In this document: positions 41,838 to 49,795 of the stretch, piece by piece
Numbering within the stretch: the stretch's first letter is position 1
Layout: each line of letters opens with the position of its first letter
Origin: Blastococcus xanthinilyticus
GTDB lineage: Bacteria; Actinomycetota; Actinomycetes; Mycobacteriales; Geodermatophilaceae
NCBI RefSeq assembly: GCF_008124835.1
Contig: NZ_VNHW01000008.1
Coordinates: forward strand, 1-64,000
Direction: 5' to 3'
DNA: 64,000 nucleotides
Notes under the pieces: generated by a model
What the model was told of the DNA's origin: nothing
Seen by the model: the letters and a program-made list of their open reading frames with translations, nothing else
The model's database searches: none
Made by a program: the position numbers and the translations under genes

Positions 41838-42815
41838 TCATCGGGACGGCGACGGGGACGGTGCGGTGGGGCTGGCGCCGTCGGCGACGGCGAGGAACGC
41901 CTGCTCCAGGGAGGCCGACCGCGCCTGCAGGCCGCCGAGCGCGACGCCGTTCTCGGCGGCCCAGGGCAGCAGCGCGGTCAGCGCCGCCTGCAGGTCGCGG
42001 GTGTGCAGCTCGACGCGGGGCGCGGCACCGACCACCTCGACGCCGGGCACCGGGGGGAGCGGCGGGGCACCGTCGGGGAGGACGAACCGCACGGTGGCCG
42101 GCTGGGTGGCGGCGATCTCGGCCGGCCTGCCCTCCAGGCCGATGCACCCCGCGCGGAGGATGGCGATCCGGTCGGCGAGCTCCTCGGCCTCCTCGAGGTG
42201 GTGGGTGGTGAGGACGACGGCGGTGCCGCCGCGCACCATCTCGCGCACCAGCGACCACACCGTCCGCCGGCTCTCCGGGTCCAGCCCGGTGGTCGGCTCG
42301 TCCAGCACGAGCACCCGCGGGCGGCCGAGGAGGGCGAGGGCGAGGTCCAGCCGGCGGCGCTCGCCGCCGGAGAGGCTGCGCACCCGGACGTCGGTGCGCC
42401 CGGTCATGCCGACCTGCGCGAGCGCCTCGTCGACCGGCCGGGGGTCGGTGAGCGTGCGGGCCCAGGTGCGCACCGTCTCGCCGACGGTGAGGTCGCCGGG
42501 CAGGCCGCTGCTCTGCAGCAGCACGCCCAGGTACGGGCGGACGGCGGCGCGGTCGCGGCCCGGGTCGGCACCGAGGATCCGCACCGTGCCGCCGTCCGGG
42601 CGGGCCAGCCCTTCCAGCACCTCCAGCGCCGAGGTCTTGCCGGCGCCGTTGACGCCGAGCAGCGCGAACACCTCGCCGGGGTGCACCTCGAAGGAGATGC
42701 CGCGCACGGCCTCGAAGTCGCCGTAGCGCCGGCGCAGGTCGACGACCTCGACGGCGGGCCCGTCGCCGGCGCGAGGACCGCTCCGGCGGCGCGGGGAGTC
42801 CTGGACGGTGGTCAT
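41838..42815 (-). CDS. ABC transporter ATP-binding protein (module 2)
   Basis: 325 residues: Walker A GVNGAGKTSA, Q-loop LLQSSGLPGD, signature LSGGERRRLDLA, Walker B VLVLDEPTTGLDP and TTHHLEEAEELADR, plus a ~100-residue C-terminal extension with SASLEQAFLAVADG. Note GVNGAGKTS rather than the usual GPNGAGKTT. ATG 42815 is preceded by GAGGAGG. It begins MTTVQDSPRRR, comparable with MTTTQAAPR of the module-1 ATPase, and leads the same four-gene order. A nested palindrome lies about 130 bp upstream. Confidence 0.93.
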   Translation of the reverse strand: MTTVQDSPRRRSGPRAGDGPAVEVVDLRRRYGDFEAVRGISFEVHPGEVFALLGVNGAGKTSALEVLEGLARPDGGTVRILGADPGRDRAAVRPYLGVLLQSSGLPGDLTVGETVRTWARTLTDPRPVDEALAQVGMTGRTDVRVRSLSGGERRRLDLALALLGRPRVLVLDEPTTGLDPESRRTVWSLVREMVRGGTAVVLTTHHLEEAEELADRIAILRAGCIGLEGRPAEIAATQPATVRFVLPDGAPPLPPVPGVEVVGAAPRVELHTRDLQAALTALLPWAAENGVALGGLQARSASLEQAFLAVADGASPTAPSPSPSR

Positions 42816-42941
42816 GAGCGGCCTCCTCGGGCGCTCCGCCGGCCGCCTTCGGGCCGGTGCTGCGGAACGCACCCCTGACGCTGCCGCCCGCGGGGCCGCG
42901 GCACAGGTGCCGTCGTTCACGCCCTGCGGCGCCGTCCGCAC

Positions 42942-42977
42942 GGCGGACCCATGACGCGCGTCATGGTCTGGTCCGCC
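42942..42977. promoter_or_regulatory. Nested palindrome between divergent operons
   Basis: A perfect 18-base palindrome (half-site CCATGACGC, 42949-42957) is bracketed by GGCGGACC (42942-42949) and its complement GGTCCGCC (42970-42977). It lies 134 bp upstream of the module-2 ATPase start and 83 bp upstream of the divergent DoxX-like gene. It is a likely operator, possibly for the module-2 response regulator. Confidence 0.6.
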
Positions 42978-43048
42978 ACCGGACCGTCGTGCCACGGTGA
43001 CGCCCGAGCGACGGACGCAGCGTGCCGGCGCCGTGGAGAGGGGGCGAC

Positions 43049-43462
43049 GTGACGGGTGCGGCCGCGACGGCGCTGGCCGGGCTGATGATCGGGTCGGGCG
43101 CCGCCCGGACCGTCGTCCCCGGCTACTTCCGGGGTCTCGTCCCGCCGTGGGTGCCGGCGCCCGGGGTGGCGGTCGCGCTCAGCGGTGCCGCCGACGTGCT
43201 CGCCGGGGTGCTGCTCCTCCGCCCGGCCACCCGCCGGGAGGGCGCGTGGCTGGCCGCAGGACTCGTCACGGCGTACCTGCCCGCCCACCTGGACCCACTG
43301 CGCCACGCGTCGACGGCCACCTCGCTGTTCGACCGCCGGCCGGGGATCGCCGCGCGGCTGGTCGTGAACGTGGGCTACATCGGCTGGGCGGTGGCCGTCG
43401 CCCGTGGCGCGGAGGACCTCAGCCGAGGACGCGGCGCGCCTCGGCGAGCACGGCGGGGCTGA
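43049..43462 (+). CDS. DoxX-like small membrane protein
   Basis: 137 residues with four hydrophobic segments: AATALAGLMIGSGAARTVVPGYF, GVAVALSGAADVLAGVLLL, EGAWLAAGLVTAYLPAHLD and ARLVVNVGYIGWAVAVAR. Pattern and length resemble DoxX-like proteins; PAHLDPLRHA in the loop also occurs in that group. GTG 43049 follows GGAGAGGGGG at good distance. The C-terminal 44 bp overlap the convergent DUF6817 gene, and the basic tail SRGRGAPRRARRG comes from that overlap. Function is unknown. Confidence 0.65.
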   Translation: MTGAAATALAGLMIGSGAARTVVPGYFRGLVPPWVPAPGVAVALSGAADVLAGVLLLRPATRREGAWLAAGLVTAYLPAHLDPLRHASTATSLFDRRPGIAARLVVNVGYIGWAVAVARGAEDLSRGRGAPRRARRG

Positions 43463-43949
43463 GCACCGGCGCCCACGCCTCGGTGAGCCGGCGGAAGTAG
43501 CCGCCGTGCTGCTCGACGAAGCCCGGGGCGTGCCCGGCGACGTCCAGCTCGTTTCCCAGGCTGAGATCGGCGAAGTCGCGCAGCTGCGGCCCCTCGAGCC
43601 GCTCGGCCTGCCCGTTGCGCCGGTCGTGCACGAGCCCGGTGGCCGCGAGGTCGGGCCAGGTGCGGTCGCGGTCGCAGCCGCCGTAGCGGTGCACCAGCTC
43701 CTCGGCGGCCGGACCGATGATCTCCACCAGGAGCGGGCGCTCGTCGTCGGCCAGCAGCCGGACGTCGAAGCCGTCGGTGCCGTAGACCGCGTGCGCCCGG
43801 CCGGCGAGCTGCAGGTCGGGGCCGGCCCCCAGCCGGGCCAGCAGGAGCTGCACCCGCTCCAGGTGCGCGGCCAGCGTGCCGCCGGGGTGCTCGATGCGCT
43901 CGGCGCCGCGGTCCCGCAGCAGGGCGGCGAGCCGGTCGGAGGTGTCCAC
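43419..43949 (-). CDS. DUF6817 (HD-like) protein
   Basis: 176 residues. GGTLAAHLERVQLLLARLGAGPDLQLAGRAHAVYGTDGFDV matches the DUF6817 pattern, in which H-x3-V-x5-L-x-x-x-G and A-G-x-x-H-x-V-Y-G-T resemble the metal-binding helices of HD-domain phosphohydrolases. The rest (IIGPAAEELVHRYGGCDRDRTW, LGNELDVAGHAPGFVEQHGGYF) is helical. The family is often found near oxygenase or biosynthetic genes but has no proven activity. GTG 43949 is chosen from the family start. The 3' end overlaps the DoxX-like gene by 44 bp. Confidence 0.75.
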   Translation of the reverse strand: MDTSDRLAALLRDRGAERIEHPGGTLAAHLERVQLLLARLGAGPDLQLAGRAHAVYGTDGFDVRLLADDERPLLVEIIGPAAEELVHRYGGCDRDRTWPDLAATGLVHDRRNGQAERLEGPQLRDFADLSLGNELDVAGHAPGFVEQHGGYFRRLTEAWAPVLSPAVLAEARRVLG

Positions 43950-43960
43950 GGCCGGACCGT

Positions 43961-44009
43961 AGCCGCCGGTGGGACGGGGCAGCCGCCGGTGGGACGGGGC
44001 AGCCGCCGG
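43961..44009. repeat. 20-bp tandem repeat, about 2.4 copies
   Basis: Identical 20-base units start at 43961 and 43981 (AGCCGCCGGT then GGGACGGGGC), followed by a 9-base partial copy. The array sits between divergently oriented genes, 12 bp from the DUF6817 start. It has the same period as the array at 13511-13570 but no clear sequence relation. Confidence 0.75.
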
Positions 44010-44114
44010 CGGAGGCCACCGCCGCCGGGCCGGTGTGCGCGACCGGCGGGCGGGTAGGGCCGGGCGGATGCACCGGAGCCACGCCGTGGTCCCGGTGCCG
44101 CGCGAGGAGGAAGC

Positions 44115-44939
44115 GTGGAGGACCAGGACCAGAAGCGTGCGGAGCTGGGGGAGACCGACGCCCCCGCCGAGGACGAGGTCGCCGAGGCGTTCGAGAAGAT
44201 CGTCAGCGAGGGCGCGCAGCGCCTGCACCGCCGGTGGCGGGAGGTGCTGGCGACCGGCCTGGCCGGTGGGCTCGAGGTGGCCGTCGGGGTGCTGGCCCTG
44301 CTGGCGGTCCTCGCCGCGACCGGCAGCGAGCTGCTCGCCGGGCTGGCGTTCAGCATCGGTTTCATCGCGCTGATGCTGGGCCGCAGCGAGCTGTTCACGG
44401 AGGGCTTCCTCGTACCGGTGACGGCGGTGTTCGCCGGCCGTGCCAGCGCGGCTCAGCTGGGCAAGCTCTGGGCGGGGACCCTGGTCGCCAACCTCCTCGG
44501 TGGCTGGCTGGTCATGTGGGTGGTCGTGCACGGGTTCCCCGAGCTGACCGGCTACGCCATCGAGTCGGCGACCCACTTCGTCGAGGCGCCGCTGAACCTG
44601 CAGTCGGCCTGCCTGGCCTTCCTGGGCGGCAGCGTGATCACGCTGATGACCCGCATGCAGCACGGCGCGCACTCGGAGGGCGGCAAGATCGTCGCCTCGG
44701 TCATCGGGGGATTCCTGCTCGCCGGGCTGATGCTCTTCCACTCGATCCTCGACTCGCTGCTCATCTTCGGCGCCCTGCACGCCGGCGCCCCGTTCGGCTA
44801 CGTCGACTGGCTGGCGTGGTTCTGGTACACGCTCCTGCTCAACATGGCCGGGGGGCTCTTCGTCATCACGCTGATCCGCCTGGTGCGGAGCAAGGAGCTG
44901 ATCGAGCGGGAGCGCGCGGCCGTCCAGCGGGAGAACTAG
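44115..44939 (+). CDS. Formate/nitrite transporter family protein (YfdC-like)
   Basis: 274 residues. An acidic N-terminal extension (about 1-40) precedes six helices of the FNT fold: EVLATGLAGGLEVAVGVLALLAVL, LAGLAFSIGFIALMLGRSELFTEGFLVPVTAVF, and NLLGGWLVMWVVVHGF, then LAFLGGSVITLMTRMQHG and KIVASVIGGFLLAGLMLFHSILDSLLIF. The GRSELFTEGFL segment is typical of the YfdC-like branch. It is probably a channel for small monovalent anions; the substrate is not assignable. GTG 44115 lies just after GAGGAGGAAGC. It is monocistronic and followed by an unrelated ABC operon 47 bp later. Confidence 0.9.
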   Translation: MEDQDQKRAELGETDAPAEDEVAEAFEKIVSEGAQRLHRRWREVLATGLAGGLEVAVGVLALLAVLAATGSELLAGLAFSIGFIALMLGRSELFTEGFLVPVTAVFAGRASAAQLGKLWAGTLVANLLGGWLVMWVVVHGFPELTGYAIESATHFVEAPLNLQSACLAFLGGSVITLMTRMQHGAHSEGGKIVASVIGGFLLAGLMLFHSILDSLLIFGALHAGAPFGYVDWLAWFWYTLLLNMAGGLFVITLIRLVRSKELIERERAAVQREN

Positions 44940-44986
44940 GGGCGCGCCTGCACCGCCCCGACCGGTGCACTGGCCATCCTGGCCCG

Positions 44987-45889
44987 GTGATCGAGCTCGA
45001 CGGGCTGACCAAGCGGTACCGGTCGCGCGTCGCCGTCGACGACCTGACGGTCACCGTCGAGCCCGGCCGGGTCACCGGCTTCCTCGGCCCGAACGGCTCG
45101 GGCAAGACCACGACGATGCGCTGCGTGCTCGGCCTGGCCCGGCCCACCGCCGGGACGGCGACGGTGCTGGGCCGGCCCTACCGCGAGCTCGCCCACCCGA
45201 TGCGGGACGTCGGTGCGCTGGTCGACCCGCGCGCCCGCCACCCGGGGCGCACCGCGCACACCCATCTGCTGGCGCTGGCCCGGAGCAACGCCCTGCCCCG
45301 CTCCCGGGTCGACGCCGTCATCGAGCTGGTCGGGCTCGGCCCGGTCGCGTACGAGCGGGTGCGCGGGTTCTCCCTCGGGATGGCCCAGCGGCTGGGCATC
45401 GCGGCCGCGCTGCTCGGTGACCCCGAGGTGCTGCTGCTGGACGAGCCGGTCAACGGGCTGGACCCCGAGGGCATCCGCTGGGTCCGCGGGCTGCTGCGCG
45501 ACCTGGCCGCCGAGGGGCGCACGGTCCTGGTCTCCAGCCACCTGATGAGCGAGATGCAGGACACCGCCGACCACCTCGTCGTGCTCGGGCGCGGCCGGCT
45601 GCTCGCCGACGTCCCGGTGCACGAGCTGCTGGGGGCGCACGCGGCGGTGCGGGTGCGCAGCCCGGAGGCCCCGCTGCTGGCGGCCGGGATCCGGCGGGCC
45701 GGCGGGCGGGTCGAGCTGGAGATCGACGGGGCGCTGCGCGTGGAGGGGCTGGCCGCCGCCCGGGTGGGCGACCTGGCGCACGAGCTGGGGGTGCGGGTGC
45801 ACGAGCTGGCCGGCATCAGCACGTCCCTCGAGGAGGCCTACCTGGCGCTCACCGGGGACGACGTCGAGTACCGGGCGGCCGGGTCGTGA
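44987..45889 (+). CDS. ABC transporter ATP-binding protein (BcrA/SalX-like)
   Basis: 300 residues: Walker A GPNGSGKTTT, a long Q-loop region GALVDPRARHPGRTAHTHLLALARSN, a signature variant FSLGMAQRLGIA, Walker B VLLLDEPVNGLDPEG and SSHLMSEMQDTADH. The S-L-G-M signature and HPGRT loop are typical of BcrA-type ATPases from lantibiotic/bacitracin exporters in actinobacteria. GTG 44987 starts VIELDGLTKRY. It overlaps the permease gene by GTGA. No kinase is attached, in contrast to the two other exporter modules in the window. Confidence 0.92.
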   Translation: MIELDGLTKRYRSRVAVDDLTVTVEPGRVTGFLGPNGSGKTTTMRCVLGLARPTAGTATVLGRPYRELAHPMRDVGALVDPRARHPGRTAHTHLLALARSNALPRSRVDAVIELVGLGPVAYERVRGFSLGMAQRLGIAAALLGDPEVLLLDEPVNGLDPEGIRWVRGLLRDLAAEGRTVLVSSHLMSEMQDTADHLVVLGRGRLLADVPVHELLGAHAAVRVRSPEAPLLAAGIRRAGGRVELEIDGALRVEGLAAARVGDLAHELGVRVHELAGISTSLEEAYLALTGDDVEYRAAGS

Positions 45890-46635
45890 GCCGGGGCGTG
45901 CCGTTCGCCGCGGTCGTGCGCAGCGAGGCCACCAAGTTCGTGGCGACGCGCTCCGCCTGGTGGTGCACGGCGCTGTTCGTGCTGCTGGTCGGGGGCGCCG
46001 GGTGGCTCGCGGCGGCGACCACGCAGGCCGCGCCCAGCGCCGGTGTCGCGGTGAGCTCCGCGCTCACCGGGTTCGGCGCGGGCCAGGTGCCGCTGGTCGT
46101 GGCCGGGGTGCTGACGATGAGCGCCGAGTTCGGCACCGGGCTGGCCCTGGCGTCGCTGACGGCGGTGCCGCGGCGGGTCCGGCTGCTGCTGGCCAAGACC
46201 GTCGTCGTCGTCGCCTGGGCGGGACTGCTGGCTGCGCTCCTCGCGGCGTCGTGCCTGCTCGCCGCGCGGACCCTCACCGCCGTGCCCGGGGGCATCCCGC
46301 TCACCGATCCCGACGTGCTGCGCCAGCTGGGTCTGCAGACCGCCGGCGCGGTGCTGACCGCGGTGCTCGCGGTCGGGCTCGGGGCGCTGCTGCGCTCGGC
46401 GGCCGGCGCGCTCGGCGTCGCGCTGGGGCTCGTGCTCGTGCTCCCGCCGGTGCTGGCGATCGCGGGCACCGAGCTCACCGTCCGGCTCTCGCGGCTGCTG
46501 CCGGCGTTCCGGGTGGGCGAGGACTCCTTCCTCGCGGTGGCCACCTCCTGGCAGACCGGGCTGCTGGTGGCCGGCGCGTGGGCCGGTGCGGCCTGGCTGC
46601 TCGGCGCCGTCCTCCTGGAGCGGCGGGACGTCTAG
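45886..46635 (+). CDS. ABC transporter permease (BcrB-like)
   Basis: 249 residues with six membrane helices. It starts SRGVPFAAVVRSEATKFVATRSAWWCTALFVLLVGGAGWL, the common N-terminus of actinobacterial BcrB-type permeases (a soluble helix with SE-x-x-K-x-x-x-x-R-S), then LTMSAEFGTGLALASLTAVPRRVRLLLAK as the coupling segment. GTG 45886 is coupled to the ATPase. The stop overlaps the convergent DUF1990 gene by four bases. Confidence 0.88.
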   Translation: MSRGVPFAAVVRSEATKFVATRSAWWCTALFVLLVGGAGWLAAATTQAAPSAGVAVSSALTGFGAGQVPLVVAGVLTMSAEFGTGLALASLTAVPRRVRLLLAKTVVVVAWAGLLAALLAASCLLAARTLTAVPGGIPLTDPDVLRQLGLQTAGAVLTAVLAVGLGALLRSAAGALGVALGLVLVLPPVLAIAGTELTVRLSRLLPAFRVGEDSFLAVATSWQTGLLVAGAWAGAAWLLGAVLLERRDV

Positions 46636-47177
46636 CTGCGGGCGGCCCGGCGGATCGTCGCGACGTACCGCGCGGTGCCCAGCCGCTGCAGCGCCAGGCT
46701 CAGCGGACCGGCGAGCCGCGCCGCCGGGGAGGCCAGCCGGAAGAACACCCGGATCCCGTAGACGACGTCGCCGTCGTCGGTCAGCCGGACGGTGAACCGC
46801 TCCTCGCCGCTCTCCGGGTGGCCGGCCAGCGTGCCGTAGGCGAAACCGCGCTCGGCGCCCTCGGTGCGAGCCCAGACCACCCGGCACGGCAGGTCGTAGC
46901 CCAGCCGGGGCAGCCCGGCGGTCAGGACGACGACGGTGCCCGGGCTGCTCGCCGGGCCGTCGGCGTGCACCCGGAGGCCGGCCCCCCGCTGGGCCCGCCA
47001 GCCGAACACCGCCGCCGTGGCGCGCGCGAACGCCGCTGGGCCGGTGCCGACGACGGCCCGGTGCTCGGCCGCGTGGTAGCCCGCGGGCAGGACGGCGTCG
47101 CCGGTCGCGCCCACCTCCGGATAGCTGAACGGCACGGCGGAGAGGGAGGCGGGATCGGTCGCGCGCAGGAGGCCCAC
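46632..47177 (-). CDS. DUF1990 family protein
   Basis: 181 residues: FSYPEVGATGDAVLPAGYHAAEHRAVVGTGPAAFARATAAVFGWRAQRGAGLRVHAD followed by CRVVWARTEGAERGFAYGTLAGHPESGEERFTVRLTDDGDVVYGIRVFFRLASPAARLAGP is the DUF1990 pattern. The family adopts a helix-grip-like fold and is often fused or linked to lipid- or ligand-related proteins; its activity is unknown. GTG 47177 (VGLLRATDP) follows GGAGG-like bases poorly, so the start is moderately supported. The stop codon overlaps that of the convergent permease. Confidence 0.82.
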   Translation of the reverse strand: MGLLRATDPASLSAVPFSYPEVGATGDAVLPAGYHAAEHRAVVGTGPAAFARATAAVFGWRAQRGAGLRVHADGPASSPGTVVVLTAGLPRLGYDLPCRVVWARTEGAERGFAYGTLAGHPESGEERFTVRLTDDGDVVYGIRVFFRLASPAARLAGPLSLALQRLGTARYVATIRRAARS

Positions 47178-47218
47178 GTCCGCAGTCTGCGGCCCGGTCG
47201 CCGGTCCCGCCGGGGCGG

Positions 47219-48781
47219 TCAGCCCACCCGCCGTGCGGTGAGCCGGGCCTCCAGCTCGGCCACGCACGCGGGCAGCTCCTCGCCCGGGAGCGGCCGGGCC
47301 AGCCAGTAGCCCTGGGCGGCGTCGCAGCCGAGCCGGCCGAGCTCGTCCCACGTGGCGCGGGTCTCCACGCCCTCGGCCACCACCCGCAGGCCCAGGCTGT
47401 GCGCCAGGTCGACGGTGGACCGCACGATCGTCCGGTCGCTGGTGTCGAGCTCCATCGTCTGGACGAAGGACCGGTCGATCTTCAGCGTGCTCACCGGCAG
47501 CCGGGTCAGATAGGCGAGCGACGCGTGGCCGGTGCCGTAGTCGTCCACGGCCAGCTCCAGGCCCAGGTCGCGCAGCCGGTGCAGCACCTCCAGGGCCCGC
47601 TCCGGGTCCTTCATGGCCGCGCTCTCGGTGATCTCCAGCTCCAGGCAGGCCGGTGGCAGCCCGTGCCGCGCCAGCAGCGCGGCCACCTGGTCGGCCAGGC
47701 CCGCGTCGAGCAGGCTGCGCGCCGAGAGGTTCACCCCGACGGTCAGCGCCAGCCCCTGGTCCCGCCACCGCCGGCACGCGGCGAGCGCCTGGTCCAGCAC
47801 CGCCTCGGTCAGGGGGTGGATCAGCCCGGTCTGCTCGGCCAGCGGGACGAACTCCGACGGCGGCACCAGCCCGCGCTCCGGGTGCCGCCAGCGCACCAGC
47901 GCCTCGACCCCGAGCACCCGCCCGTCGGCGACGGCGACCCGCGGCTGGTAGTGGACCAGCAGCTCGCCCTCGCGGATGGCGCGGCGCAGCTCCCCGAAGA
48001 GGCTCAGCTGCGCGGGGGCGTCGGCGTCGAGCGCGGTCCGGTAGACGGCGACCCCGAGGTGGTCGGCCTTCGCCGCGTACATGGCCACGTCGGCGTGGCG
48101 GAGCAGATCCGCCGCGCCGGGCCCGTCGACGGCGACGCCGCAGCTGCCGTCGACCTCGAGGGTGACCCCGGCGAGGGGGAACGGGCGGCGGACGGCCCGG
48201 AGCGCGCGCTCGGCGACCTGGGCGGCCTCGTCGGCGTCGCAGCCGCGCAGCAGCAGGACGAACTCGTCCCCGCCGAGCCGGGCGAGGACGGTGTCCCCGC
48301 GCAGCTCGTCGGCCAGCCGCAGCGCCACCGCCCGCAGCAGGATGTCGCCCACGTCGTGGCCCAGGGTGTCGTTCACCTCCTTGAACCGGTCGAGGTCCAT
48401 CAGGACGACCGCGGCGGCCGGGCCGCCGGCGAGCGCCTCGGTCACCGCCCGCTCGATCTCCTCGACCAGCGCGGCCCGGTTGAGCAGGCCGGTCAGGGCG
48501 TCGTGCTGCGCGCGGTGCCGGAGCTCCTCCTCGGCGGCGCGACGGGACAGCACCTCCGCCTTGAGCTCGTCGGACCGGCGCTTGCCGAAGACCATCATCA
48601 GCAGGTGGGAGAAGGCGAGGACGAGCACCACGTCGTCCGCGGGCCCGCCGAGCAGCTCGGGCAGGTCCCAGCGCACGCTGGCCACGGCGGACAGGGCGGT
48701 GAGCACCGCGACGACGAGGGCCTCCCGCAGGACGCGCGCCCGCAGCGCGCCGATCCCGCCGGGCCGGCCGGGTCGCTCCAT
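47219..48781 (-). CDS. GGDEF-EAL protein with two membrane helices
   Basis: 520 residues. A short N-terminal membrane part (EALVVAVLTALSAVASVRW, DDVVLVLAFSHLLMMVFG) precedes a GGDEF domain with ARLGGDEF and DRFKEVNDTLGHDVGD, and a full EAL domain (EALVRWRHPERG, NLSARSL, LEITESAAM, DDYGTGHASL, KIDRSF, AEGVETR). Both catalytic sets are intact. It has neither the GAF domain nor the large membrane sensor of the other GGDEF-EAL protein (28706-31255). ATG 48781 is used. It is divergent from the HipA-like kinase gene. Confidence 0.93.
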   Translation of the reverse strand: MERPGRPGGIGALRARVLREALVVAVLTALSAVASVRWDLPELLGGPADDVVLVLAFSHLLMMVFGKRRSDELKAEVLSRRAAEEELRHRAQHDALTGLLNRAALVEEIERAVTEALAGGPAAAVVLMDLDRFKEVNDTLGHDVGDILLRAVALRLADELRGDTVLARLGGDEFVLLLRGCDADEAAQVAERALRAVRRPFPLAGVTLEVDGSCGVAVDGPGAADLLRHADVAMYAAKADHLGVAVYRTALDADAPAQLSLFGELRRAIREGELLVHYQPRVAVADGRVLGVEALVRWRHPERGLVPPSEFVPLAEQTGLIHPLTEAVLDQALAACRRWRDQGLALTVGVNLSARSLLDAGLADQVAALLARHGLPPACLELEITESAAMKDPERALEVLHRLRDLGLELAVDDYGTGHASLAYLTRLPVSTLKIDRSFVQTMELDTSDRTIVRSTVDLAHSLGLRVVAEGVETRATWDELGRLGCDAAQGYWLARPLPGEELPACVAELEARLTARRVG

Positions 48782-48925
48782 GCGCACCCCCTCGAGTGGC
48801 GTCGTTCCGGGGGAGATCGGCGCCCCGCCGGGAGCCCTTGAGCGCCCGGGCGCGGGCGTCCCCCCGTCGGGTGGCGCGCACGGCCGGCGCGGCGCCGTCG
48901 CGTGGGGGACGGCGGTGTCCGGGCG

Positions 48926-48931
48926 TAGGTT
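48926..48931 (+). promoter_or_regulatory. Possible -10 element for the HipA-like/DUF3037 operon
   Basis: TAGGTT fits TANNNT and ends nine bases before GTG 48941, which lacks a Shine-Dalgarno sequence. This arrangement suggests a leaderless mRNA. No -35 is clear. Confidence 0.35.
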
Positions 48932-48940
48932 GACCGCACT

Positions 48941-49795
48941 GTGCTGCCCGTCGTCACCGCCACCCGCTACGTCACCCCGCTGCGCGAGGGTGGGTCGCTG
49001 CCTGGGCTGATGGAGGCCGACGACCTCGGCACCTACGTGGTGAAGTGGCGGGCGGCCGGCCAGGGCGTGAAGGTGCTCGTGGCCGAGATCGTCTGCGCCG
49101 AGCTGGCCCGCGCGCTGGGGCTGCCGGTGCCGGCGCTGGTCACCGTCGACGTCGCCGCCGAGCTGGCGGTGGGCGAGCCCGACCACGAGGTGCAGGAGCT
49201 GCTGCAGCGCTCGGCCGGGCGCAACCTCGGGCTGGACTACCTGCCGGGAGCGCTCGACTTCGAGGCCGGCGCCGACGGCGTCGATCCCGAGCTCGCCGGC
49301 CGGGTGCTGTGGTTCGACGCCCTGATCGGCAACGTCGACCGCAGCTGGCGGAACCCGAACATGCTGTTCTGGCACGGCCGGCTGCAGTTGATCGACCACG
49401 GCGCCGCGCTCACCTTCCACCACCACTGGCCCGGTGCCGAGGCCGCCGTCACCCGGCCCTACGACGCCTCGGCGCACGCGCTGGTCGAGTGCGCGCCCGA
49501 CGTGCCGGCGGCCGACGCGGCGCTGGCCGGCCGGGTCACCCGGCCGCTGCTGGACGGCGTCCTGGAGCAGGTGCCCGACGAGTGGCTGACCGACGACGGC
49601 GGGGAGCCGGCGCACGCGGTCCGGAACCGCTACACGGGGCAGCTGCTCGCGCGGCTGGCCGCCCGTGACGCGTGGCTGCCCGGGCTGGTGGCGGCCGCCG
49701 CCACCGGGGGAGCGGGCCGCCGGCGCGGTCCGGTCGGCGCCAACCGGCCGGGCTGGCTCGGGCCGCCGCCGCCCGAGGGGATGAGCCAGCGATGA
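48941..49795 (+). CDS. HipA-like Ser/Thr kinase family protein
   Basis: 284 residues. A small N-lobe has YVVKWRAAGQGVKVLVAEIVCAELARALGLPVPA; the Lys of YVVKW is the likely ATP-binding residue. The C-lobe has ALIGNVDRSWRNPNMLFW, where the Asp and second Asn fit the HipA catalytic loop (N-x-D-x5-N), and LQLIDHGAALTF supplies the metal-binding Asp. The N-terminal subdomain of full-length HipA is absent, and no HipB-type HTH gene is adjacent. The stop overlaps the DUF3037 start (ATGA). Kinase activity and target are inference; a HipT-like toxin is one possibility. Confidence 0.8.
   Translation: MLPVVTATRYVTPLREGGSLPGLMEADDLGTYVVKWRAAGQGVKVLVAEIVCAELARALGLPVPALVTVDVAAELAVGEPDHEVQELLQRSAGRNLGLDYLPGALDFEAGADGVDPELAGRVLWFDALIGNVDRSWRNPNMLFWHGRLQLIDHGAALTFHHHWPGAEAAVTRPYDASAHALVECAPDVPAADAALAGRVTRPLLDGVLEQVPDEWLTDDGGEPAHAVRNRYTGQLLARLAARDAWLPGLVAAAATGGAGRRRGPVGANRPGWLGPPPPEGMSQR

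Noticed and set aside
42951-43052. A 33-codon ORF (starting MTRVMVWSATG) overlapping the DoxX-like gene start.
   Set aside because: It begins inside the nested palindrome, has no RBS and shows no recognisable protein pattern.
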